From Phytoseiulus persimilis (taxonomy: Eukaryota; Arthropoda; Arachnida; Mesostigmata; Phytoseiidae): a DNA stretch of 64,000 bases. Shown here in pieces: positions 55,038-64,000 of the stretch. The notes under the pieces were generated by a model, which did not search any database, had not been told where the DNA came from, and worked only from the letters and a program-made list of their open reading frames with translations. The stretch lies in NCBI GenBank assembly GCA_037576195.1, contig CM075101.1, forward strand, positions 54,498,001-54,562,000, written 5' to 3'. Position numbers and translations under genes: made by a program. Every line of letters begins with the position of its first letter. Position 1 is the first letter of the stretch.

Positions 55038-56273
55038 AAAGGGTCTGGGTGGTTTTTGTCCATGGTCCACGGATTTCGCTGAAAATTACACTGAGACATC
55101 CCGACAAAGAGTGGAGCTAGCACAGCAAGTTTCAACCTCCGGCGATCGTCCGTTCGCTAGAAACAATGAAGTTAAGTCTTGAAGAAAAAAAACTTAAAAT
55201 CGTCATATCCCGAGAACCACGGGGGCTACAGCGCCGATCGACACCTTTTCGGAATGCTCTCGCCAAGGGCCATGTTTTGACGTTATAGGATTCAACATCG
55301 GTCGATCGCTTCTATGATTTTGGTACTCGAAGTGTCATTTCCCGGCGAGTGGCCACTCCGGTAAGTACCTTAAAATATAGTCCCAGGACCCTCCGACGTG
55401 CTGGGGGAATATCAGCGAGATCGAAGTGTTCCTTCCCCATTCATTTGATAAAAGTAGTATGTCGATCAGACCAGGGCTTTGCTCTGTCGCCTCAAAGCGT
55501 CACCGAAGCTGCCTGGAGCTCGCTGTACAACGTTGTTTCGAAGTAAGGGATCTCGGCACGCCTCGGAGACAAGGAGAAAATACACTGTTTCTTGCGTAGA
55601 AAATACTTCCCATGAGCTCCTAGGTCGATCTGACCATACTTCTGAGGGTCTATGGAGGTGATTCCAAGGTCGACCTGACCATAACGCCTATCGCTCATGG
55701 GAAGTATTTTCTAGCAAGAAACAGTGCATTTTCTTCCTGTCTCCGAGGCGTGCCGAGGTCGATTACTTCGGAACAACGTTGTACAGCGTGCCCCAAGCAG
55801 CTTCGGTGACGCTTCGAGGCGACAGAGCAAAACCCTGGTCTGATCGACACACTACTTTTATCAAATGAATAGGGAAGGAACACTTCGATCTCGCTGATAT
55901 TTTCCCAGCACGTAGTAGGGTCCTAGGACTATATTTTGAGGTACTTACGGGAGTGGCCACTCGCCGAGAAGTGACACTTCGAGTACCAAAATCATAGAAG
56001 CGACCAACCGATCTTGAATCCTATAACTTCAAAAGATGGCCCTTAGCGAGAGCATTCCAAGAAAATGTCGATCGGCGCAGTAGCCCCTGTGGTTCTCGAG
56101 AGATGACGATTTGAAGTTTTTTCTTTCAAGACTTAACTTCATTGTTTCTAGCGGACGGAAGATCGCTTGAGGTTGAAACTTGCTGTGGTAGCTCCACTCC
56201 ACGTCGGGATGCCTCAGTGTAATTTTCAGCGGAATCCGTGGACCATGGACGAAAACCGCCCAGACCCTTCCCC
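55038..56273. repeat. Long inverted repeat (arms about 580 bp) with minisatellite spacer
   Basis: Left arm 55,038-55,614 and right arm about 55,694-56,273 are imperfect reverse complements (for example GTCCATGGTCCACGGATT at 55,056 and its inverse near 56,250; CTTCCCATGAG at 55,607 and its inverse at 55,694). The ~80-bp centre contains a 45-bp minisatellite monomer (GGTCGATCTGACCATACTTC...GGAGGTGATTCC). No real ORF. Confidence 0.88.
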
Positions 56274-56459
56274 TCGCTACGGAAAAAATCTTGAAGGCCT
56301 CCCGCTGCGATTTTTTCGTTCCCATCTTTCCGTTCCACTCCCACTTACAACCCAGTAAACACGCCCGAAGAATTTCTGCGCCAAAATCTGGAGAATTATT
56401 TCACCATTGTGATGAGTTTATGTGCGGGTCCTCGCCATTTCCCTCAGTATTGGATGTTC

Positions 56460-57240
56460 GCGTTGTTCGTTCCCTCTATCGCGCAACAGCAACGATGTGC
56501 TTCTGTGTGGAATCAGAATCAGCGAACATCGCGCGTGGTGCATCGCGAAATTAGTCTACTTGTGTCGCGTCTCTGATCGGGTGACGCCTCGTGGGTCTTG
56601 AAATCTTGACGGGTCGGTCGAAATATGGGGCAGAAAGTAAGTTTGCGATACGAGTTTCGTCACGAATCGAATTCGTTGTGATTCATCTGAGAAAATTCTC
56701 GTTCCGTGCCCCGTGTGCCGTGTGTCATTCCCTCTCCGCATCCCTCTATTCCCTCTTGACTTATAACTCCCATATGTCAAGTGGATTCGAGCATACATAC
56801 GCTAGAACAATTCGCAAGCATCCAGAGCTCGAGGATCGGACTCATCTTCGCAGTCTACACTACGGAGATGAACGTACTCCCATGGAGTCTGGAGCACGAC
56901 CACCGTCCGTGCCTTACACCGAGATAATATTCGTCGGGCCCCTCGGTTGTTCAATTAGAATCGATCAACGAGCCTGATATGTGTCTCCAGATCAAGATAC
57001 CTCCGAAGAAGAGACTGCTCCTCGCAGAGGTAATCAGTGTTATACAAGACGTGCTTGCGAAAGCCACGCGACCGCCGACGTTGCTGTCGGAGAGAACGTT
57101 TTCCCGCGGAAACACCGCCGGACGCGTGACTCGAATCGCAACGGACAGGAGACTCCGGACGCAGACAGAGCTACTTCCCAGAAACGCCGTCGTTAAAGCT
57201 GCCCGTCCAGCGGTGGTCGATTTCAGAGGCAGAAAAAGGC
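56460..57240 (+). repeat. LINE 5'-region fragment, inverted homologue of 50,600-51,850
   Basis: Collinear with the reverse complement of copy 4's upstream region, including ACTCCCATGGAGTCTG and AGACTGCTCCTCGCAGAGGTAA, without the fold-back element. Short frames here (for example 56,981-57,196, rich in Arg/Ser/Glu) may be ORF1 linker sequence. Homology fades after about 57,100. Confidence 0.65.
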
Positions 57241-57647
57241 CCGTCTCGTGAAGATCGGAGTACGTAGAATACAGTCTTCAACCGTTCCTTCTGGCGTTCA
57301 CATGCGCTGAGAACGGGATCCTGAAGCATTAGTTGTTCTTAACAGATTCTGTGTGGGACGATTCCCTCCGGACCCTTGACTCAAAGGCGTGGGAGTCCTA
57401 GCGATGCAGGAGGGTAATACGAGCGTCCCGTGGCCGCCATAACGGACTAACGGCGCACATGAACATGCACGCAAAACAAGAGAAGCTCGTGCAACGCAAG
57501 GAGATCAGGATTTGGCTTGGAGCGGGGTTGGTCGTTGTACAAAATAAGCCTATCAATTTGTTCAAATACATCTTCCCGAGAACCATATTCTGGCTAGCTA
57601 ATCTGGGCCGCTCACCGGCTCGCGATTGACGAAAGTGGTCATCACAT
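57241..57647. other. No gene recognised
   Basis: Short frames only; no repeat match seen inside the window. Confidence 0.35.
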
Positions 57648-58284
57648 CCTATTCATGCTGCGGCTCCCCGATTCCAGGAAACTGCCCATATCGCCTCAAT
57701 AACAACTACCTCCAGGTGAAACTACTCCGCGGCCAGCTGAATTTCCGCCTGGAATGCCCAGCTGCTGCAATTTCGCCTCAAAATGCTATCTCGCTGCGAA
57801 AAGAACAGCAGACACATCGCAAATACTCCGACGAAGAATATCAGATGAGCCCCCGTGGATAAAAAAAACAGGAACGGTTCATCCACGGGTTGAACCGGGG
57901 CGCAGAAAGGCGAACAACCTAGCGTCAAGCCGGGATTCGTCGATAAATGAATCGGAAAGTACGGTGGATTGGTCTTGGAACACCTACAAAAAAACGAGTC
58001 CCAACCCCTCGAGAGGGGAAAATGCTTCAGCACATTGAGATTTCTCGTCAATGGCGGTGGCATGTGTCCAAGATTCCTCGAGTGCTTCCGCCCAAAGCCC
58101 CCCCTCAATTGGTTTTCGACGGTTCTATCTTCAGTGCTGCGGAATGCCTCTCGAGAATATGATATCGATGCATGTTCGGCCACGTGTTGTCAATATCTCA
58201 GGATCGGTTATTAGTTCGAGATTTTCAAATTGATTTCGCATGAATTCGATTTTTTCTTTCCTTTTTGAGGGGGTCTTTCAGGTT
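57648..58284. repeat. Direct repeat of 52,045-52,840 (copy 2), cut by gap
   Basis: Same order as the first copy but with a single ~137-bp block. It ends at the assembly gap within the endonuclease fragment (minus strand, NLKDPLKK). The minus strand has a 153-codon frame (58,183-57,722) with a hydrophobic helix near its C-terminus; this spans repeat sequence and is of doubtful coding value. Confidence 0.8.
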
Positions 58285-58475
58285 NNNNNNNNNNNNNNNN
58301 NNNNNNNNNNNNNNNNNNNNNNNNNNNNNNNNNNNNNNNNNNNNNNNNNNNNNNNNNNNNNNNNNNNNNNNNNNNNNNNNNNNNNNNNNNNNNNNNNNNN
58401 NNNNNNNNNNNNNNNNNNNNNNNNNNNNNNNNNNNNNNNNNNNNNNNNNNNNNNNNNNNNNNNNNNNNNNNNNNN
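58285..58475. other. Assembly gap (191 N)
   Basis: Unresolved bases at the edge of the large minisatellite. The true length is unknown, since gaps next to tandem arrays are often collapsed. Confidence 1.
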
Positions 58476-61008
58476 CAATCTGGCCATAACTTTCCAACTG
58501 TGGAGAGGTGATTCTGGGATCAATCTGGCCATAACTTCCAACTGTGGAGAGGTGATTCTGGGATCAATCTGGCCATAACTTTCCAACTCTGGAGGGGTGA
58601 TTCTGGGATCAATCTGGCCATTACTTCCCAACTCTGGAGGGGGTGATTCCGGGACTAATCTGGCCATAACTTTCCAACTATGGAGAGGTGATTCTGGGAT
58701 CAATCTGGCCATAACTTTCCAACTGTGGAGAGGTGATTCTGGGATCAATCTGGCCATAACTTTCCAACTCTGGAGGGGTGATTCTGGGATCAATCTGGCC
58801 ATTACTTCCCAACTCTGGAGGGGTGATTCCGGTACCAATCTGGCCATAACTTTCCAACTATGGAGAGGTGATTCTGGGATCAATCTGGCCATAACTTTCC
58901 AACTGTGGAGAGGTGATTCTGGGATCAATCTGGCCATAACTTTCCAACTCTGGAGGGGGTGATTCCGGGACCAATCTGGCCATCACTTCCCAACTCTGGA
59001 GAGGTGATTCTGAGACCAATCTGGCCATTACTTTTCAACTCTGGAGAGGTGATTCTGAGACCAATCTGGCCATTACTTTCCAACTCTGGAGGGATGATTC
59101 CGAGACCAATCTGGCCATTACTTTCCAACTCTGGAGGGGTGATTCCGGGACCCATCTGGCCATAACTTTCCAACTATGGAGAGGTGATTCTGGGACCAAT
59201 CTGGCTATTGCTTCCCAAATCTGGAGGGGTGATTCCGGACCAATGTGGCCATTACTTCCCAACTCTGGAGAGGTGATTCTGAGACCAATCTGGCTATTAC
59301 TTCCCAACTATGGAAGAGTGATTCCGGGACCAATCTGGCCATAACTTCCCAACTATGGAGAGGTGATTCTGGGATCAATCTGGCCATTACTTCCCAACTC
59401 TGGAGGGGTGATTCCGGGACCAATCTGGCCATTACTTCCCAACTCTGGAGAGGTGATTCTGAGGCCAATCCGGCCATTACTTTCCAACTCTGGAGAGGTG
59501 ATTCTGAGACCAATCTGGCCATGACTTTCCAACTCTGGAGGGGTGATTCCGGTACCAATCTGGCCATACCTTTCCAACTCTGGAGGGGTGATTCCGAGAC
59601 CAATCTGGCCATAACTTTCCAACTTTAGAGGGGTGATTCCGAGACCAATCTGGCCATTACTTTCCAACTCTGGAGGGGTGATTCTGAGACCAATCTGGCC
59701 ATGACTTTCCAACTCTGGAGGGGTGATTCCGGTACCAATCTGGCCATACCTTTCCAACTCTGGAGGGGTGATTCCGAGACCAATCTGGCCATAACTTTCC
59801 AACTTTAGAGGGGTGATTCCGAGACCAATCTGGCCATTACTTTCCAACTCTGGAGGGGTGATTCTGAGACCAATCTGGCCATTACTTTCCAACTCTGGAG
59901 GGGTGATTCCGAAACCAATCTGGCAATTACTTTCCAACTCTGGAGGGGTGATTCTGAGACCAATCTGGCCATTACTTTCCAACTCTGGAGGGGTGATTCC
60001 GAGACCAATCTAGCCATACCTTTCCAACTTTAGAGGGGTGATTCCGAGACCAATCTGGCCATTACTTTCCAACTCTGGAGGGGTGTTTCTGAGACCAATT
60101 TGGCCATTACTTTCCAACTCTGGAGGGGTGATTCCGAAACCAATCTGGCAATTACTTCCCAACTCTGGAGGGGTGATTCTGAGACCAATCTGGCCATTAC
60201 TTTCCAACTCTGGAGGGGTGATTTCGAGACCAATCTGGCCATTGCTTTCCAACTCTGGAGGGGTGATTCCGGGACCAATCTGGCCATAACTTTCCAACTA
60301 TGGAGAGGTGATTCTGGGGCCAATCTGGCTATTACTTCCCAACTCTGGAGGGGTGATTCCGGGACCAATCTGGCCATAACTTTCCAACTATGGAGAGGTG
60401 ATTCTGGGATCAATCTGGCCATTACTTCCCAACTCTGGAGGGTAGATTCCGGGACCAATCTGGCCATTACTTCCCAACTCTGGAGAGGTGATTCTGAGAC
60501 CAATCTGGCCATTACTTTTCAACTCTGGAGAGGTGATTCTGAGACCAATCTGGCCATTACTTTCCAACTCTGGAGGGATGATTCCGAGACCAATCTGGCC
60601 ATTACTTTCCAACTCTGGAGGGGTGATTCCGGGACCAATCTGGCCATAACTTTCCAACTATGGAGAGGTGATTCTGGGACCAATCTGGCTATTGCTTCCC
60701 AAATCTGGAGGGCTGATTCCGGGACCAATCTGGCCATTACTTCCCAACTCTGGAGAGGTGATTCTGAGACCAATCTGGCCATAACTTTCCAACTGTGGAG
60801 AGGTGATTCTGGGATCAATCTGGCCATAACTTTCCAACTATGGAGAGGTGATTCCGGGACCAATCTGGCCATAACTTTCCAACTTTAGAGGGGTGATTCC
60901 GAGACCAATCTGGCCATTACTTTCCAACTCTGGAGGGGTGATTCCGGGACCAATCTGGCCATAACTTTCCAACTATGGAGAGGTGATTCTGGGACCAATC
61001 TGGCTATT
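58476..61008. repeat. 45-bp minisatellite array, about 56 copies
   Basis: Monomer GGCCATAACTTTCCAACTCT followed by GGAGGGGTGATTCCGGGACC and AATCT (45 bp). Variants alternate (GGAGAGG/GGAGGGG, TTCTGGGATC/TTCCGGGACC/TTCTGAGACC). Exact repeats 180 bp apart (59,521/59,701; 58,681/58,861) indicate four-monomer higher-order units. Several frames on both strands lack stops, producing spurious long ORFs. Confidence 0.97.
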
Positions 61009-62620
61009 ACTTACAAAATGGGTTCAGGAGAGACCGCCGGGGCGAGGACAACATTTTTGTTCTAACAACGGCTATTGAGACCGCTAGAGCCCAACAAACG
61101 GGTCTGATTTGCGTGTTCTTTGATGCTACGGAAGCCTTCGATCGCATCGATCGACGGAAGCTGTGACAAACCCTTGAGGAAAGAGGAATGAACCCAACAC
61201 TGATTGAGCTCATTAAACTCTGTATGAAGACACCTACATCTTCATTCAATAGAATGACCACACCTCGAACGAAATGCCCATACTCATCGGACTTCGTCAG
61301 GGATGTCCTCTATCTCCGATCCTCTTCAGCCTGTACACGGGGTGGTCATCGTAAGTCGGGAACTTTCTTACCCTCTCTTCTTTTGCTGGTATGGTCGTTT
61401 TCTGGAAAATTTCTTTGCGTTCGATAGCTGGAAGGACGGCGCGTCTTTTCGTAATTTCGTAAATCGGTAGAAAATTGAATTTCTTAAATCGGCCTAAAAA
61501 TTGCAATTTTTTTTTTCGAAAGTGCTAAAGTCGAGGCAGGATAGGATGCTGCTCAAACACCCGGAAACTCCAGATTTCTAGCTCAGGATCTGTGAGAAGG
61601 ACGAAAGATCGTTTCAACCTCGACGTCAGGATCGACCACCTGACGCGTACTCTTTGCATTTAGGCCCGTAGCTCCTCAGAGATGCCGAATTCGAAAAATT
61701 TTCCGATGGCAAAAAGTTCTTGGATTGGTCCAGACTACCCGACTATGGAGTTGCCGGGTCGATCAAGAACGCGGGATTTTCGGGGGGAAAAAAAGTTGTC
61801 GGATCGACTCGGCAACTCCATTGTCGGGTAGTCTGGACCAATCTAAGAACTTTTTGCCATCGGAAAAATTTTCGAATTCGGCATCCCTGAGGAGCTACGG
61901 GCCGAAATGCAGAGGACGCGATCTTGTCAGGAGGTCGATCTTGACGTCAAGGTTGAAACGATCTTTCGTCCTTCTCACAGATCCTGAGCTAGGAATCTGG
62001 AGTTGCCGGGCGTTTGAGCAGCATCCTATCCTGCCTCGACTTTAGCACTTTCGAATTCGATCGGTTGACTTTGGAAGTTTGTCGATCAGTTTTTTGAGAA
62101 AAGTTGAAAAAAAAAATTGCAATTTTTAGGCCGATTTAAAAAATTCGATTTTCTACCGATTTACGAAATTCAAGAGGAAGACGCGCCGTCCTTCCAGCTA
62201 TCGAACGCAAAGAAATTTTCCAGAAAACGACCATACCAGCAAAAGAAGAGAGGGTAAGAAAGTTCCCGACTTACGATGACCACCCCGTGTACAGGCTGAA
62301 GAGGATCGGAGATAGAGGACATCCCTGACGAAGTCCGATGAGTATGGGCATTTCGTTCGAGGTGTGGTCATTCTATTGAATGAAGATGTAGGTGTCTTCA
62401 TACAGGTGTTTAATGAGCTCAATCAGTGTTGGGTTCATTCCTCTTTCCTCAAGGGTTTGTCACAGCTTCCGTAGATCGATGCGATCGAAGGCTTCCGTAG
62501 CATCAAAGAACACGCAAATCAGACCCGTTTGTTGGGCTCTAGCGGTCTCAATAGCCGTTGTTAGAACAAAAATGTTGTCCTCGCCCCGGCGGTCTCTCCT
62601 GAACCCATTTTGTATCTCCG
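61009..62620. repeat. Palindrome: LINE segment, fold-back element, inverted LINE segment
   Basis: 61,011-61,335 is LINE RT sequence on the plus strand. 61,336-62,289 is a full fold-back element (copy 3). 62,290-62,613 is the same LINE segment inverted. Both LINE arms share private changes (GAAGCTGTGACAA, CAATAGAATGACC), so one was copied from the other. The centre lies near 61,785. Confidence 0.9.
61336..62289. repeat. Fold-back element, copy 3 (complete arms)
   Basis: CACGGGGTGGTCATCGTAAG at the start and its inverse at the end, flanked by TA. Arms about 430 bp around a ~38-bp AT/GC-mixed centre. No ORF of note. Confidence 0.85.
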
Positions 62621-64000
62621 ATAGTTGTTTTGTCTCCTCTGTCCATTTTTGTATGTGTGTATGTGTTTCCCCAGTATTCTGGTGAATACTCGATACATGA
62701 CATCGGATACAGTGATGGGTCTGTAAGTGGTAAGGTTTCCCTTCGTTGAGTTTGGTTTTTCAAGAAGGGAGACCCTGCCTATCCTCTATTCCATCGGCAG
62801 CTCGTGAGTGCCTTCCAGAATCTCATTGAATACATCGGAGACATATTCGTAGCCGATATCGTTCAATGCTTTGAGGATTTTCGTCGGTATCTTGTCGGGT
62901 CCAGTGGCTGAATTCTCGGAGATTCCCGCCAAGGTGGTTTTCACCTCCGAACCTGTTGTGACAGGATCGACTCGTGGCATCGGGAGGAAGCGTCGATCCT
63001 TATGGTTAGGATTGTCTTCGGCTTCCAGCAGGTGATTTGCTACTCTAGTAAGGTGAGCTGTCATATCCAGCGGTTGGACATCGTTACCAGCTTCATTTAC
63101 TATTCGTATCCTGTCTGGTGCCTTTCTCCGTTCTTCTTGATGTACTCCCAGAATGCTTTGGTTTTTGCTTGTCTGGGGGCTCTCATTATTCGGTCGTACA
63201 TTTTACGATCCCTGATATGGAGTTGGTTCGCGATTTCGGTTCGGACAGCGTCTTGTGCTATTCGATACTGCCTTTTCGCTTCTTCCGCGCCAATTCCAGT
63301 GTGTCTGGCTTTCCTCCATGCACGATTCTGTTCCCTTCTGTATCTCGAAAGCCGTGATATTTCGGGGGTGAGTATTCTCTTTCTCGTGCCTACATTGATG
63401 AGTTTGGTACTTTTGGTCATTGCATTTTGGAGGGTAGTCACCAGATCCCTGTAGTTGGCCGACCTTGGTGATCTGACCAAAGCTTCCAGTTCACTCGTGG
63501 CTGTTTCCGCTGCTTTTTGTAACCCTTATACTTTCACCCGTGCCTTTTGGAGTTTGCCGTTTCTCTTGCCCTTACCGAGGTGTAGGGTAATGAGGTTATG
63601 GTCGCTACAGTTAAGGACTTCTTTGTTCTCGTCTATGTGCATGGACATGACCTCTCGGTATGCTGCAGCGTTGCAGAGTACATAGTCGATTGAGGACGAA
63701 TGACCACCCTGTGTTCGGGTGATCCTTACTTCGCATTTTTCGGACAGATTCAGAATTGTGAGGTCGTGTTGGTCGGCTAGCTCAATGATAAGCCGGCCCC
63801 GGCCATCTAGTCTTCCGTCAAGCTGTTGGATGTGGGCGTTCATGTCGCCCGCAATCACTAGCTTGGTGTCCTTCTCAACTCTAGCTCAAATAACATCTCC
63901 TATATGTCGGAATTGTTCCTTATTCGAGTTCTGATAGGCGATGGCGACGTAGACTGAGATGAAGACCCATTGTCGGTTTCCTATCTAAGCGCCTATTGCA
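62290..64000 (-). pseudogene. LINE ORF2 fragment: endonuclease and RT N-terminal half
   Basis: On the minus strand from the window edge: endonuclease (IAGDMNAHIQQLDGR, SSIDYVLCN; the WSDHNLI motif reads CSDHNLI here), linker helices, then RT blocks TGPDKIPTKILK and YRPITV-like DPSLYPMS (frameshifted), ending at GLRQGCP where the fold-back begins. Frameshifts near 63,500, 63,080 and 62,770. Close to the 26-kb LINE subfamily. It continues beyond the window. Confidence 0.88.

Noticed and set aside
58278..60888. Long ORFs up to 262 codons in the minisatellite region on both strands
   Set aside because: They are repeats of a 15-residue unit produced by a 45-bp monomer whose length is a multiple of three; opposite-strand frames are equally open, and one includes N bases.
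1..64000. tRNA, rRNA, CRISPR arrays, riboswitches, bacterial promoters
   Set aside because: None was recognisable. The tandem array has a 45-bp head-to-tail monomer without spacers, and the tRNA-like string is only the 18-bp primer-binding site of a retroelement.

Overview
The window looks like a transposon-rich, gene-poor stretch of an animal nuclear genome. The evidence is the mix of families: APE-type LINEs, Ty3/gypsy, Ty1/copia and BEL/Pao retrotransposons, Merlin, hAT and MULE DNA transposons, long fold-back repeats and a 45-bp minisatellite, with no operons, no bacterial start-site pattern and no gene I can assign to the host. BEL/Pao and Merlin point to a metazoan. An arthropod is my best guess, but the sequence does not prove it. 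The standard genetic code fits.

Layout. 1-0.8 kb: BEL/Pao gag running off the left edge. 1.5-4.0 kb: two LINE tails separated by a fold-back repeat, sharing flank beyond the LINE tail and therefore a local duplication. 4.6-5.4 kb: an unidentified coiled-coil reading frame. 5.5-11.7 kb: mostly unassigned DNA with a hAT-like MITE, a 150-bp repeat pair and a MULE relic. 11.7-19.1 kb (minus strand): a Ty3/gypsy element whose 3' terminus carries a 1,545-bp Merlin transposon (8-bp TSD) and whose gag carries a 1,690-bp LTR element (4-bp TSD). 19.1-26.05 kb (minus): a Ty1/copia element with an extra signal-peptide/transmembrane ORF after pol; its 3' half is tandemly duplicated. 26.1-35.5 kb (plus): a LINE with both ORFs, split at 29.77 kb by a second Ty3/gypsy element with 174-bp LTRs. 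36.05-41.65 kb: hAT relics between terminal inverted repeats. 43.1-43.8 kb: a second BEL-like gag. 43.95-47.0 kb: a hAT-derived gene and a truncated duplicate of its 3' end. 47.2-50.9 kb (minus): another LINE. 50.9-64 kb: fold-back repeats, a duplicated endonuclease fragment, a solo LTR, dispersed and massed 45-bp minisatellite, one assembly gap (58,285-58,475), a 1.2-kb inverted repeat, and a palindrome of LINE/fold-back/inverted LINE continuing into a minus-strand LINE.

Most coding regions are broken by stops or frameshifts. The nearest to intact are the Merlin transposase (one late stop), the membrane-protein ORF of the copia element, and the long ORFs of the second gypsy element. The nesting gives a relative order: the gypsy element at 13-17 kb predates Merlin and the small LTR element; the 26-kb LINE predates the gypsy element inside it. 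The most novel-looking items are the copia element with a membrane-protein ORF, Merlin with a second convergent ORF, the small LTR element with its own reading frame, and the fold-back/palindrome structures.
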